From contig JAMXDE010000029.1 of NCBI GenBank assembly GCA_026770025.1, positions 248,001-312,000 on the forward strand: a stretch of DNA of 64,000 nt, given 5' to 3'. Positions 1 to 10,400 of the stretch are shown piece after piece. Position numbers and translations under genes: made by a program. Source of the DNA: Craspedostauros australis (lineage: Eukaryota; Bacillariophyta; Bacillariophyceae; Mastogloiales; Achnanthaceae). Within the stretch, counting starts at the first letter, position 1. Every line of letters starts with the position of its first letter. The notes beneath the pieces were generated by a model that worked only from the letters and a program-made list of their open reading frames with translations, made no database searches and was not told where the DNA came from.

Positions 1-2
1 AT

Positions 3-2765
3 GAAGATTCGGATGCGGACGCCGATGTGAAATCCTTGATTACACCCCGCAACCTCGCTGCCACTACGGCATCTTCCGCGTCTAACACGCCAAGCGACAT
101 CTCCGAGAACTCATCCGCAACCACAAACACCAACAACGCCACGGAGCTCACGGCCGAGCTCAAGTCGATCCGCACAGCCGTCGAGGGCATCCTCGAAGCC
201 AAGGCGAGCATGGCCGACGGTTCGCACCGCAGCTCCCAGAGCAACCAGGATCTCCTCAAGACGATGCAGCAGATATTGGCCATGCAGCAGGAGCAGAACA
301 AGAACAAGACCGTGATCTCCGACTCGTCTCTCAACGAGCTCAAGGAGCGCACTTCAGACCTCGTGGTGCAAAACACCAAGCTCGAAGGCACCATCGACAA
401 ACTTGAAAAGACTTTGGCAGCCACAAAGCAAGAGCAGAAGGAGATCACGGAAGAGCTCCAGGAATCCCTTGAGAATGCCAGGCTGGAATCGACTGGCAAG
501 GAACGGTGCCTGGAGGAGGCACGCAAGAAGATGCAGGAGCGTTTGACGCAGCTGCAACAGGAGAATGAAGACATCAAGGCGAGCATGGCATCGCTCGAGG
601 CTGCGAACAAGACCCTGCATACCAAGCTCCGCGAGGCCAAGGCGATGGTTGCACAGCTGCAGGAGCAAATTCAGCAGGAGACCCAGAGCATGTCCCACGT
701 CACGGAAGAAGTCGTGGCCGAGAAGGAGAAGGTCAAGGAGGAGGTGGGCAGCCTTATGAAGCAGATGGAGGCCTTCGAGGAGCAGTCTGAGCACTACCAG
801 CACACCATCGATTTGCTTGAGAATGAGCTCCTGCCCGAGTCCGAAGAGCAGCTCAGGAAGGCCAACTCTGATCTTGAGGAGAAGATGGAGTACGCGATGG
901 AGCTCGAGGCGAGGCTCGAGGAATCCGAAACAGAGATGGCCAAGCTCAAAGACGACCTCGCCAGAGCCATCACCGAGCGTGACGATGAACGCCTCACCTT
1001 TCAGCAGCTCAACGAGAAAAGCGATCTAGCGCACAAGCAATTCTCAGACGAGATCACGGCGAAGGCCGAGGAGATTTCGAAGCTCGAGTTTGAGCTCGAG
1101 AATGCCAAGAACGCATGCGACGAACGTCAGGTCAAGGCGGATGGGATCTCCATGGAATTCCGCAGTACGCAGAAGTCCTTGGGTGAGCGCATTGCTCAGC
1201 TCGAGGCGGCCTTGAGGGATGCATTGGCAAAGCTCGAGCGGACCGAGACCTTGAACGCGCATCTGCAAGAGCAGCTCCAACGAGCGACCGACCGGGTCCG
1301 TCAGGGCGAAGCATTCAAGACTGAGACGTTGGTGACCCAAGAGAAGACCAACGTCACGATCTCCGACATGTCCAACGAGAACCTGAGCCTTCGCGAGAGG
1401 GTCAAGTTGCTGGAGGCGCAGCTGAAAACCACATCGACCGAGCGCAGCGACGCGTTCGCCCGGTTGGAGAGCTTCGATGCCCGCGAGAACGAACTGTTCA
1501 TGAAGCTGCGGGAGAGCGATCGGGTCCGCCGTGGCCTCCACAACCAAGTCATGAAGCTCTCTGGCAATATCCGCGTCTTCGTACGCGTGCGTCCGGCCCT
1601 TGGTTCTGAGATGGAGGCCGAGCAGGCCGCAGCACAGGCCAAGTCGGCCTCCGGCTCCCATGCTGGCAGAAAGCGCAAGCATCAGGAGACCCCACCGGTC
1701 GAGTCCCCGTTCAACTTCCCCGGCATCTACGACCGTGAAAGAACGACGAAGAAGGTCGCGAGATCTTCTGGAGTTGTGTCGTCTGGCGGGGCCGAGGATG
1801 TGACCAAGAACCTCGTCCTGGTCACGGCACCGCGCAAGGACCGCGGTGGTCTGAGCGAGAGGCGCAAGACGCACAAGTTCGGATTCGATCGCGTCTTCCA
1901 CCAGGAGCACTGCCAGAAGGACGTGTGGGAGGCCGCCGAGCCGTTGGTCCAGTCCGCCATCGATGGTTTCAACGTGACCCTCTTTGCGTACGGCCAAACA
2001 GGAAGCGGCAAGACGTACACCATGCTCGGAGAACCCGGAAACGAGGGTCTGATCACGAGAGCCGTGAACAGGCTGTTCGAGTCGAAGGATGAGATCATCC
2101 AGTACTCCAAGGGCACATCGACGGTGGAGATCTCCATGGAGCTCCTTGAGATTTACAACGAGAAGATCCGCGATCTGCTGTCGAACAAGGAGACTGAGAC
2201 GAACGGGAAGGAGGACGAGCTGAAGGTGTCTGCCAGCGAAGTCGTTGGCAACGCCCGCCTCGCAACGAAGAGCCAGAGCGAGGTTCTGAAGATCCTGGAG
2301 CATGCCCAGAAGCGGCGATGCGTGAAGGCCACCGCATCGAACGCCGTGAGTTCTCGCGGTCACATGATCTTCACCATCCACTTCGTGGTGAAGGTCCAAA
2401 ACGGAGCGACACGTGCCGGAAAGCTCCACATCTGCGATCTGGCTGGAAGCGAGCGGCTGGGCAAGTCCAACGCCAACGAGGTTGTGGGAGGTGCGCTGTT
2501 GGAGGAGACGAAGAACATCAACTCTTCCCTGAGCGTTCTGTCGAACGTGATCGAGAAGCTGCAGGCTGGCAGCCCCCAGGTTCCGTACCGCGAGTCTAAG
2601 CTGACACGGCTGCTGCAGAACAGCCTGGGCGGAAACTCTAAGACCTTGGCGATCGTGTGCTGCAACCCGCTGCCATCGCACTACAGCGAGAGCATGTGCA
2701 GCCTGCGCTTTGCCGACAAGGTGAACCGCGTGGATCTGAAGGCCGTTGCCAACTTCTCTTGTTAG
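3..2765 (+). CDS. Kinesin-14 (C-terminal motor, Ncd/KIFC type), 5' partial
   Basis: Microtubule motor of the minus-end-directed kinesin-14 class, expected to act in spindle assembly or cargo transport. The frame is open to the left window edge, and the first apparent start at 27 is a GTG, so the true N-terminus lies outside. Counting from codon 27: about 95-500 is long alpha-helical coiled coil; the kinesin-14 neck GLHNQVMKLSGNIRVFVRVR lies near 502-523; P-loop GQTGSGKT is 656-663; switch I NAVSSRGH is 772-779; switch II DLAGSE follows; the conserved ESKLTRLLQNSLGG is near the end. A motor placed C-terminal to the coiled coil with this neck is diagnostic. Oddities: about 90 residues, including a basic GRKRKH patch, separate the first beta strand (VRVRPAL) from FGFDRVF, versus roughly 35 in Ncd; and Gly replaces the last Ser of the usual SSRSH. 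No intron is seen in the window part. Confidence 0.95.
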   Translation, partial: EDSDADADVKSLITPRNLAATTASSASNTPSDISENSSATTNTNNATELTAELKSIRTAVEGILEAKASMADGSHRSSQSNQDLLKTMQQILAMQQEQNKNKTVISDSSLNELKERTSDLVVQNTKLEGTIDKLEKTLAATKQEQKEITEELQESLENARLESTGKERCLEEARKKMQERLTQLQQENEDIKASMASLEAANKTLHTKLREAKAMVAQLQEQIQQETQSMSHVTEEVVAEKEKVKEEVGSLMKQMEAFEEQSEHYQHTIDLLENELLPESEEQLRKANSDLEEKMEYAMELEARLEESETEMAKLKDDLARAITERDDERLTFQQLNEKSDLAHKQFSDEITAKAEEISKLEFELENAKNACDERQVKADGISMEFRSTQKSLGERIAQLEAALRDALAKLERTETLNAHLQEQLQRATDRVRQGEAFKTETLVTQEKTNVTISDMSNENLSLRERVKLLEAQLKTTSTERSDAFARLESFDARENELFMKLRESDRVRRGLHNQVMKLSGNIRVFVRVRPALGSEMEAEQAAAQAKSASGSHAGRKRKHQETPPVESPFNFPGIYDRERTTKKVARSSGVVSSGGAEDVTKNLVLVTAPRKDRGGLSERRKTHKFGFDRVFHQEHCQKDVWEAAEPLVQSAIDGFNVTLFAYGQTGSGKTYTMLGEPGNEGLITRAVNRLFESKDEIIQYSKGTSTVEISMELLEIYNEKIRDLLSNKETETNGKEDELKVSASEVVGNARLATKSQSEVLKILEHAQKRRCVKATASNAVSSRGHMIFTIHFVVKVQNGATRAGKLHICDLAGSERLGKSNANEVVGGALLEETKNINSSLSVLSNVIEKLQAGSPQVPYRESKLTRLLQNSLGGNSKTLAIVCCNPLPSHYSESMCSLRFADKVNRVDLKAVANFSC

Positions 2766-3079
2766 ATACAGTCTTTATAGTATGGTAGAGACACGAGCAG
2801 AAGGTCAATTAGGAGGATGGAGATCACAGGAAGTGATGATAATGCATAGAACAATACTCGTACTTTTGCTGATGCCATCTTGCATTCAAGGATACGATCG
2901 CGTTGTGTCCATCTGTCCTCTTGTTATCCAACGTTGAACTGTTTATACATTGTTAGAACGTTGGCTGCTATCTATTGGTGGTAGTATCATCATCGTCGTG
3001 TCCTGTGTTATGATGAAAGCAGAATCAAAATGAGCGAATCTATTGTCCTATGGTAGAGTGAGAGTGTCGTAGTGGTTCT
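2766..3079. other. Convergent intergenic spacer
   Basis: This 314-base gap lies between the stop codons of two convergent genes. It carries two copies of a TATGGTAGAG motif (about 2780 and 3051) that recurs beside other genes in the window. No gene is supported. Confidence 0.5.
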
Positions 3080-4373
3080 CTAACAGGCGCAGCAATCACA
3101 CTGGACCATGTTGGCAGCGGCCATGTCGTCACAGGAATCCGCCTTCCAAAGGAACGCGGTGTTGTCATCGCCACGCTGAAGGGATTCGCAGGCGAGGCTG
3201 AGGTCACCGCGCAGGGCCATGTTGGAGGAGACGTCCATGTTGGAGACCTTGAGGTAGGTCATCTCTTGGTGTGGCAGCATGCCGACGAGGCCGTTGTTGC
3301 CTGTTGTGGAAGAATGTGAGTTGTGTTGTGTTGGAAGAGTGACAGATATAATAGTATGCAACAAGTAAACAGCACAATGCATAATGCAACTTACTCATAT
3401 CCAAACCAGTGACGACGCCGTCGGTGCACTGGACTCCGTACCACTGGCAAGTGGGCACGTCCTTGTTACCGAAGTTGCTGTTGTTGGTCCAGCGCGATGG
3501 TCCGCCGGTGCTGTGGTAGAGCACCATGAGAACGTAACGGTCCATCCATCCCTTGAAGTTGTCGGAGTTGTCAATGACCTGTGGGAGTTCCTTGGACAGG
3601 CCGTTGTTGGCATCGATGTAGGCGATGAAGGAGGCGGCCTTGCCTTGCGGCGTCATGAGGCTGTTGAAGTCGCGGCTGTCGGAGATGCCGGACTCCACCA
3701 CCATCTGGACGAAGTGCTGGCGTTTGGTTGGCAGGATGGCTTCGTCGAAGCCGTCGGGTTTGGTGAGGGGCTTGTCGTCCTCCGAGGCGGAGACCGGATC
3801 GACGACGACGGTGGTAGGAGTGTCGCCGCTGTTGCTGTCGGAGCTGTCGTCGCCGGAGTCCGTGGCGAAGATGACGACGCCGGCCACGACGGCAGCGAAG
3901 AGGACGAAGAAGACAAAGCGCATGAGGCCGGCGCCGCTGTCCTTGTCCTGCGGTGCGCTGCTTGGCTTCTTGGGGCTCACGACGACATCGTCGTTGGGGA
4001 TGGAGCGGCTGGGCGGCTCCGGGGTCTTCTTGGCTGGCGGCTTGGCGAAGACGGGGTTCTCCACATCAGCGACGGCGTCTCCGTTCAAGTCGAAGACGAC
4101 CTCCTCCATGGGCGAAGTGGCGTCGACCACGGCCTTCTCCTCGTTGTTGTTGGACTCGCGCACAACGCTGCCAGCGAAGAGGCGGTTGCCGCCACGCACG
4201 GAGCGCTGGTCGTCGTCGGCGTTCTGGGAGTAGGAGTCCGCATCCTCCTCCATGGACGAGATCTCCCCGTGCTCGCGCTGCTGGTTGTGCTGCGGTGGGA
4301 GGTATCCGAAGTTGGGATCCTGCTCGTCGTCCTCGAAGCGGTCGTTCATGTTGTTCATGTTGTCGTTGTTCAT
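3080..4373 (-). CDS. Single-pass membrane protein with short LRR-type ectodomain
   Basis: Two exons: 4373-3395 and 3300-3080. The 94-nt intron has donor GTAAGT and acceptor AACAG; joining gives 399 residues through LDMSNNGLVGMLP. Residues 1-145 are acidic, Asn/Gln-rich and probably cytoplasmic. One transmembrane helix (about 151-170, FVFFVLFAAVVAGVVIF) follows. The outer part has a helical region (PTKRQHFVQMVVESGISD), then the LRR N-cap pattern WTNNSNFG...CQWYGVQC, then about two leucine-rich repeats, ending in a cysteine cluster CDCCAC. This layout (acidic tail, one helix, W..G..C cap, few LRRs, Cys-rich end) matches a large family of diatom LRR membrane proteins thought to sense or adhere at the cell surface; the ligand is unknown. 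The ATG at 4373 begins an Asn/Met-rich run, so the start could be one of several nearby in-frame ATGs. Confidence 0.85.
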
Positions 4374-5731
4374 GTTGATACTGCTGGTGATCGTGGTGAT
4401 AACCGTAGTGAGTTGGTACGTGTCAATGCCAACTGGGGTGTGTAAGAGAGTGAAGCGCTAAGCCTTCTGTGTGATGCTGCTGAAGCTGATACTGCTGAGG
4501 TTGTTACGGCGGAAGTCTGGGATGCTCTCCTGCTTCTGCGAGTGTTGCTGTGGGGATCGGACAAGATGGTGGTGCTTGCTCAGAACAAGGGCTTTTGAGG
4601 TCCTGGTTGTTGCTGATGCTGTTGCTATTGCTGATTCGAAGGCTTTCGAGATGCAATGGCTGTCGATGATCTTCTTGCTTGCGGTGTTGCAGGTGCTCCT
4701 TGATACTGTGTGCTTCTTCTATGACTATGTGGCCGTCGTCGTCGTCGTTGTGGTTGTTGGCGGTGCTCCAGTGTCAACAGTTGCATCCAAGTTCAGTGTT
4801 GCAGAGTGGAGTACAGTTGTTCCTCTCATGGACCGAGTGTGGATGTTGTCAATTCTTGGTCCTCTTGCGTTGCTCGCAATCATCGCGTTGCACCCTGCCT
4901 CGAACAGCTGCATCGCACAACTCCGCCATGCTCAGAACGTGCTTTCTTCTTCATCATCTTGTCCACGTCGCGCGCAAGTTCCACACGCAAAATCGTTTCC
5001 TTTTCGCACACGTCAACACCTTGATGACGTATCATCCACGACACGCATCTCGTGACTCCAACACGTCTCACGTCATCAACAACCACGGTCTGGCCTTGCG
5101 TCGGATGCACCCGTGTCTCGTTCAATCACGATCCCATCGCGACTTCAAACGGTTATTTCCGGGTATCTGTTCAAACAACAAAACGAGTTTCTTTTTTTGG
5201 CGCAAAAAGTGTCAAGGAGGAGCCGCATCATCGACCTGCGAGTCATGAACAACGCGACCCTCTTGCATTGTCTCCATCCGACGAGTGCTCTGCGCGTCGT
5301 GATGGGCGATGGAAACAGTGATGCGACAAATCAGCCTCATGGATGAAGGAGGGTTTCTGTATGGCATGTGCGATGAGATCGCCGCCATGCGTCAACAAGC
5401 CCAGTTTGCAGGACCACCAGGGCTGCCCGGCGATGCGCCACGCATACTCGTGGAGTGCTGTGATTGCTCTGCCTTCTCCGCACGCAACCTCAAGCTTTGG
5501 CACATTTGAGCGAGCAACATGACTTCTATCAGCGCCGTCGCCTTGGGCAGTTTTCTCCATCTAATATTCTATTCCTCCGTTGTGAAATGATTTCCACTTA
5601 TCTATTTTATCATCGGTTCGACACCGTGTCGTGGTGGCCGACTTTGGGAGCTGCGGGAGACCAATTTCCCAGTCGCCTCCCACCCTGGTCTGACGCATCC
5701 TTGTTGACCTTCGGTACCCATCGCAGTATCA
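4374..5731. other. Gene-poor spacer upstream of the LRR-type gene
   Basis: Presumed 5' leader and promoter of the minus-strand gene, then unassigned DNA. Open frames here are hydrophobic or Cys-rich shadows of CTG/GTT-rich leader sequence, with no recognisable domain. No RNA gene was recognised. Confidence 0.4.
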
Positions 5732-6043
5732 TCAATAGTTGATGTACCAATGAATGTAGATGCCAATTAAACCGTACCATAAAACAGAGGACAGCATCTC
5801 CACATTTAGACTGCTTGTCCAGCACAATGCCTCCACGTTTCTATCATTGAAACACTGTGCAAGAGTTGGTTCGTGTGCTTTCACTTGTTCGAGTGTTTGG
5901 AAGGTCGTTTCTTGGTGTGGCGTCACTCTCTCTTCGGTAATTCCAAACCGTCCTCCAGTTCCACAGACGAAATATAACACTATGCAACATGCAAAGAACG
6001 ACGCAATGACAAAATCACGAAACATCGATTTTCTATTTGACAT
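5732..6043 (-). CDS. Possible small membrane protein (weak)
   Basis: A 103-residue frame starting at the ATG at 6043 (context AAATAAAATGTCA). It has one clear hydrophobic stretch near the N-terminus (FVIASFFACCIVLYFVC, about residues 10-26) and a second, weaker one at the C-terminus (SVLWYGLIGIYIHWYI). The region between is mildly charged. I recognise no family, and codon use gives no strong coding signal. It could equally be a chance frame in AT-richer spacer DNA. It is listed because the ATG, the compact hydrophobic pattern and the absence of any overlapping better frame make it the only candidate in this gap. Confidence 0.2.
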   Translation of the reverse strand: MSNRKSMFRDFVIASFFACCIVLYFVCGTGGRFGITEERVTPHQETTFQTLEQVKAHEPTLAQCFNDRNVEALCWTSSLNVEMLSSVLWYGLIGIYIHWYINY

Positions 6044-6362
6044 TTTATTTGTGTTCACAAGCACGCAATCGATATTTGTTTGAAAGGAAACGTGAGAACT
6101 CCCCTCGTGTTGTGGACATCGGTATCTTCGTGACCTGTCGCAGACATCATTGCGTTCCCACCAAATAAGAGTTTTGATATAACGCCACGACCCAACCAAC
6201 CAATCATGATGGTCGGTTCACGCAGTGCCATAGTTATTGTGTTCTGATGACGCCTTCGGGCTTCCGAAGGGTTTGTCCGACACGTCACGTTGGTCGTGTT
6301 GTGAATTTTCCTTTTCCGTTTTTACGTTTCGAAGCACATTTTTTTTGTGTTGTCGTTTTGGT
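6044..6362. other. Spacer left of the retroelement
   Basis: AT-richer DNA with T-runs and no recognisable gene. The last five bases, TTGGT (6358-6362), match the five bases just right of the retroelement (13012-13016) and may be a target-site duplication. Confidence 0.3.
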
Positions 6363-6638
6363 TGCGTCGTGAAAACGTGATTTCTGACTGATTGCATCAT
6401 TCATCCATTTCCCGAATCGTGTAATTATCGTGCTATACTCATATTTTTATGGTTTCTACCGACAAAATGCATGGTGTTGTCCAATTGTTGTCTGAATTTG
6501 TCAGTATCGCGAGTGTGTGGTGTGTATGATTTCGTGCTGATGGTGGATTCATGACTACGGAGCTGTGATGATGTTTGTTGTGTCAGCTGTTGCTGCTGTC
6601 GATGACGTCTGCATTGTACATGTGTACAGATGCCAACA
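6363..6638 (-). repeat. Putative 3' LTR of the Copia fossil
   Basis: On the minus strand it begins TGTTGGCATCTG directly after the purine tract and ends ...CA next to the candidate TTGGT duplication. About the first 30 bases align, mainly with transitions, to the 5' LTR start at 13011. The rest is not alignable by eye, so the inner extent and left end are tentative. Confidence 0.4.
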
Positions 6639-7060
6639 CCCCCATGCTTGTGGTAGCTAGCGGAAACAATTCAGTATGTCATACAAAGAAGACTGGGATC
6701 ACCGCACTCCACTGGCAGCATTCACCGGTAAACGTAGAATGATGGAATGCATCCCATGAGTAGGTCCGTATGTCAAAAGAACAGAATCACAGGCATCTGC
6801 TTGTTGCACAGATCCAAAGCATTGGGGTTGGATGACACATCAGTGATGAGGATGAGATATCTGCCCACCCAATTGCAGACCGCAAATGCGTGTATATCAA
6901 TATGCCTGGAGTTCCTTGGCAGTTGGTTGGCGTTTGCCATCATTCTAGCGCCTTGGTTGTCCTTGTAGATAAGTATGGCATGCTGTTGGCACATGCTGAT
7001 CTTGTCCAGGATGGACCGAAACCAGAGCACCATCTTTGTCGAGATGTACATGTGAGTATA

Positions 7061-7165
7061 TGTCGAGATGTACGCGTATATGTGCATCGTTCACCCGTTA
7101 TTCTCTCATACGCACTTGGACGGTATAACTACACTCGTGTCGATATTATGCTGTGATTCGTCATG
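7061..7165 (+). repeat. LTR-like segment in inverted orientation inside the Copia fossil
   Basis: This plus-strand stretch begins TGTCGAGATGTAC and aligns over about 100 bases with the start of the 5' LTR read from 13011 on the minus strand. Shared blocks include ATGTGCAT, TTCTCT.ATAC and ACTACA.TCGTGT.GAT, and most differences are transitions. A near-copy of its first bases also occurs at 7037-7060, making a short direct duplication. It lies where reverse transcriptase and RNase H should join, so it marks a nested or rearranged second LTR rather than the element's own end. Confidence 0.55.
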
Positions 7166-7330
7166 ATCACCATCATCACTCGATAGGCCACGTCATGAAT
7201 CACTGGTGAGTAGTGTTCCTGGAAGTCTACGCCTGCGACTTATCAGCACAAATACGTATAGTGCAAATTACGTTACTCCCATAGCCCCCACTATCTATAA
7301 ATTTCACTTGTGTTCGGATCAGCAATCGCA

Positions 7331-7400
7331 ACGCCTGCAGCTCAATGGTAGAGCACCAGTAATTCTCACTGAGGTTCCAGGTTCGAATCTTGGCATGGTA
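7331..7400 (+). pseudogene. tRNA-like sequence (tRNA pseudogene or SINE head)
   Basis: A D-arm of tRNA form (GCTCAATGGTAGAGC, 7340-7354) contains a good RNA polymerase III A box, and GGTTCGAATCT (7380-7390) is a near-consensus B box. The T-arm CCAGG/CTTGG pairs around TTCGAAT, and four anticodon-stem pairs form (CAGT/ACTG). The acceptor stem does not pair and position 33 is not T, so this is not a working tRNA. A T-run follows at about 7407-7410. It lies inside the Copia fossil and could be a tRNA-derived SINE head. Confidence 0.5.
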
Positions 7401-10400
7401 CTTTGCTTTTGCTCTCCCCTTGTGATTTTCGATAGTGCTCTTTCATGACTTGTGCATATCCACATGCAACAAGCCGCGCTCGATGTGTGCCATCGCGTTT
7501 CAACTTGAAGACCCATTTGCATTTGCAGCATCTGCGGCCTCGTGGGGTGGCGTCTCATTTGATCTTGCTGTACACCTTGCGTGTATCCATGGAGCTGAAA
7601 TCTTTCTTGATGGCTGCTCGGTATCCCTTTCGATGGATGGGATCCGGATGGTTGAATGCCCCATCGAACGTCGTCGGTTCGATGTGCTTCTCGGATTCTT
7701 CGTTCTGGTCCTGAAGCGACAGTCCGATGTCAATCGCTGGTATCTCGGCGACGATTGCATTCATCTTGTATAGTCTGATGGATAACCTCTGTCTCTTCTA
7801 TTTCGTCTATGATTTCCTCATCGTCTGTGTTCTCGTTGTCATCACTCAGTTCGTCAGCTAACTCATCGCTGAGTTTGTCGCTCTCCTTGTTTGATGATGA
7901 TTCGTTCTCATCACCTCGTTCCTTTTGACCTGGTCTGTTGTTGTCTGCAAGCGCGCACAGTGCTTTGGGAATCTTCTTCCCTGCAGTTGCCTTGGGATTG
8001 TTCTGTCCCTTCCTGCCTCTTGCTTTGTGACACATGAGTCTCTCCTTTCTGTCTATGTCACGCTTGCTTGGTTTGGTTGGTGGAGGTCTTGATGGTGTAC
8101 CACGCGCAGGCCTCGCTGGTGTGTTCAGAGGAGTGATGCCCTTGTCATCGTCAGCTTCGTCGCCGGATGGTAGGATCTCGTCATCCTCAGGGTCGGACTC
8201 GCTCCAATCTTCCTCGTTCTCGAGCAGTTGGGTCGCTGCTTCCTCGTCCTCATCATTGCTGTCCAATAGGATGTGATACTTGTTCGTGTTGGCAAAGGAT
8301 ACTCTCCTTGGTTCTGTCATTTGATGCATTGCCGTCCTTGGCGTTGCTCCCTTCCGTCCAATGGTTGTGAAGCTATCTGCGTTCGTCATTTCTGAATTGT
8401 TGAGTGTGTTTGGTGCTTGTGCCCAGCCACAGAACTATCCGTATGATTGGTTGAGCTATTTGATGTTGCAGGAACAGACCAGTGACTTGGTCGATGGTCT
8501 GTACATGTTGTACACTCCTGATGCATGTTGGTGTGCATATCCGATGAACACCATCTCTTCTCCTCTATTCTTGAGCTTGGCAGAGATCCTGCCATAGGTG
8601 GTCTTCACAACAACCACCTCTCCGAATGTTCGAAGTGAATCGGCGTATGGTGGATTGCTGTCAAAGAATTGGCGATGGCAGTGGCAGTGCTTGCAGCTGC
8701 TGCCCACAGGCCATGCCTCTATTTGTTGTTGAGTTGTGCTCCGTTGAGCATGGAGCGGATCTTGGTGTAGAGATACGCAAACTTGCGTTCTACTCTACCA
8801 TTCCGCTTTGGCGTGTTGGACGCCATGAACTCGAATTTCGCATTCAGTCCTGCATCGATGAGAGTATCCTGCGTGGATTTGTTCTCTCCGCTGTTATTGC
8901 CTTGGAAAATGATTTGTTGATCACCTGTGTGTGACTTGATCGTCTGCACGAATCGTTTGATACCCTGGTTGGTCCCTCTTGTTCTTCAGAAAGAAGCTCC
9001 AGCAATAGTCCGTGAAGCTGTCCACGATCAAGGTCCAGTAGCGTTTATCTCCAAAGCCTATGTGTTTAGTGTAACTGATATTGATGAAGAGGCGTTTGCC
9101 ACGGCGAGTCGCTCTTGGGATTCGAGTCTTTGAGATGTTCTTCACTCTCGCATTCGCAACAGCACAGTCGCGACACACCAGCATCTCGCCGATGATCTTC
9201 CATCCGTATTGAGCAGCTGTCTGCTTCATGGTCTCGAGCGGTGCGTGACGGAGTATTCGATGCAAGTTCACCGCGCTCACCTCCTTGGATGGGCTCTTGA
9301 TGATGGCTGTGGAAGCCTTGTCATCCTCAGTTGGCATGATGGGATGCATCTTCACTCCTGTGATGAATCCGTTGGATGTTGGGAAGATGCGATCGAAGAT
9401 GATCTTCTTCCCAGCTCTGTTGACGATGTCCATCAGAATGCCATTGTTTTCAATCTGGTAACTGTTGTATAGTGCCTTGTTTGTAGAGAAAAGGTTCACC
9501 ACCATCTTGGGTGTGTACTTCACATTATTGAGCTGGATAATGTGGCAAGTGTTGTCACGTTGCTTGACCTTCAAGCGGATGGATCCGATCTTGGGAGAGT
9601 CCAGCTTCGTGCTGTCTCCCACTTGGACGAAGGACTTGATGTGCCGCACGTTGAAGAGGCCGGCGTCTGAGTTCACGATGTGACACGAGGCTCCGCTGTC
9701 GGCAAGCCAGGTATTCTCGTTGACCTTGTCCTTGTATTTGGTGCTCAGCTCGTGAAGCTGTTCCATGGCAGCTGCTGCCATGTCGTCGTTGTGATCTTCT
9801 TCGTTCCCGTCGTCCATCCTGTGGTAGTCCATGCCGTCGTAGTACGGTTCTCTGACTGCTGGAGTCATGTCTTCTCAGTGAGTTCCTGTCACCGAATCGT
9901 ATGGCGTGACTTGTGGTCGCTCGCGCAGGAGTACCTGCATACATCCTCCAAGGACGTAGTGCAATTCCGTCTCTGGAATGAGCTTGTCTTTCCTCCAACA
10001 GCCGGTTGAGCATCACTGTGTTGGCGAGAATCTCTTCGATTGATCGGAAATTGTCGGACAGTATGGTGCCAATCACGCGCACCCATACGTGTTGCAGTCC
10101 CCTGTTGGTCATCCCTGGGAAGAGACACATGCCTGCTACCATAACGGCGTCGTGGATGAGCTGTCGTTGCATTGTCTCTACTGTCAATGTAGGATATGGG
10201 ATCGTATCATGCTTGTGTATGGTGTCGAAGCCTCTGGCGTTCTGGACTGGTGGCAACGAGATGTTTGTTGGATAGATGACTCTCTTGTTTGGATTGAATC
10301 TGTCCACTTCTTGTTCTGATTCATTGCTGCTGTCTTTGTGGAAGATACCCATTCTGTTGTTCCTCGCCACTGGAGGAGGCAGCGCCTCACCGCCGTTTGT

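Noticed and set aside
1044-2681. 545-codon open frame antisense to the kinesin gene
   Set aside because: It mirrors the coiled-coil and motor codons, is Leu/Arg/His-rich with no domain, and the sense strand is clearly kinesin.
4471-5055. 194-codon hydrophobic plus-strand frame upstream of the LRR-type gene
   Set aside because: It reads Leu/Val/Cys from CTG/GTT-rich leader DNA of the opposite gene, with no domain.
7331-7400. Functional tRNA gene
   Set aside because: The acceptor stem does not pair and position 33 is not T; retained only as a tRNA-like pseudogene.
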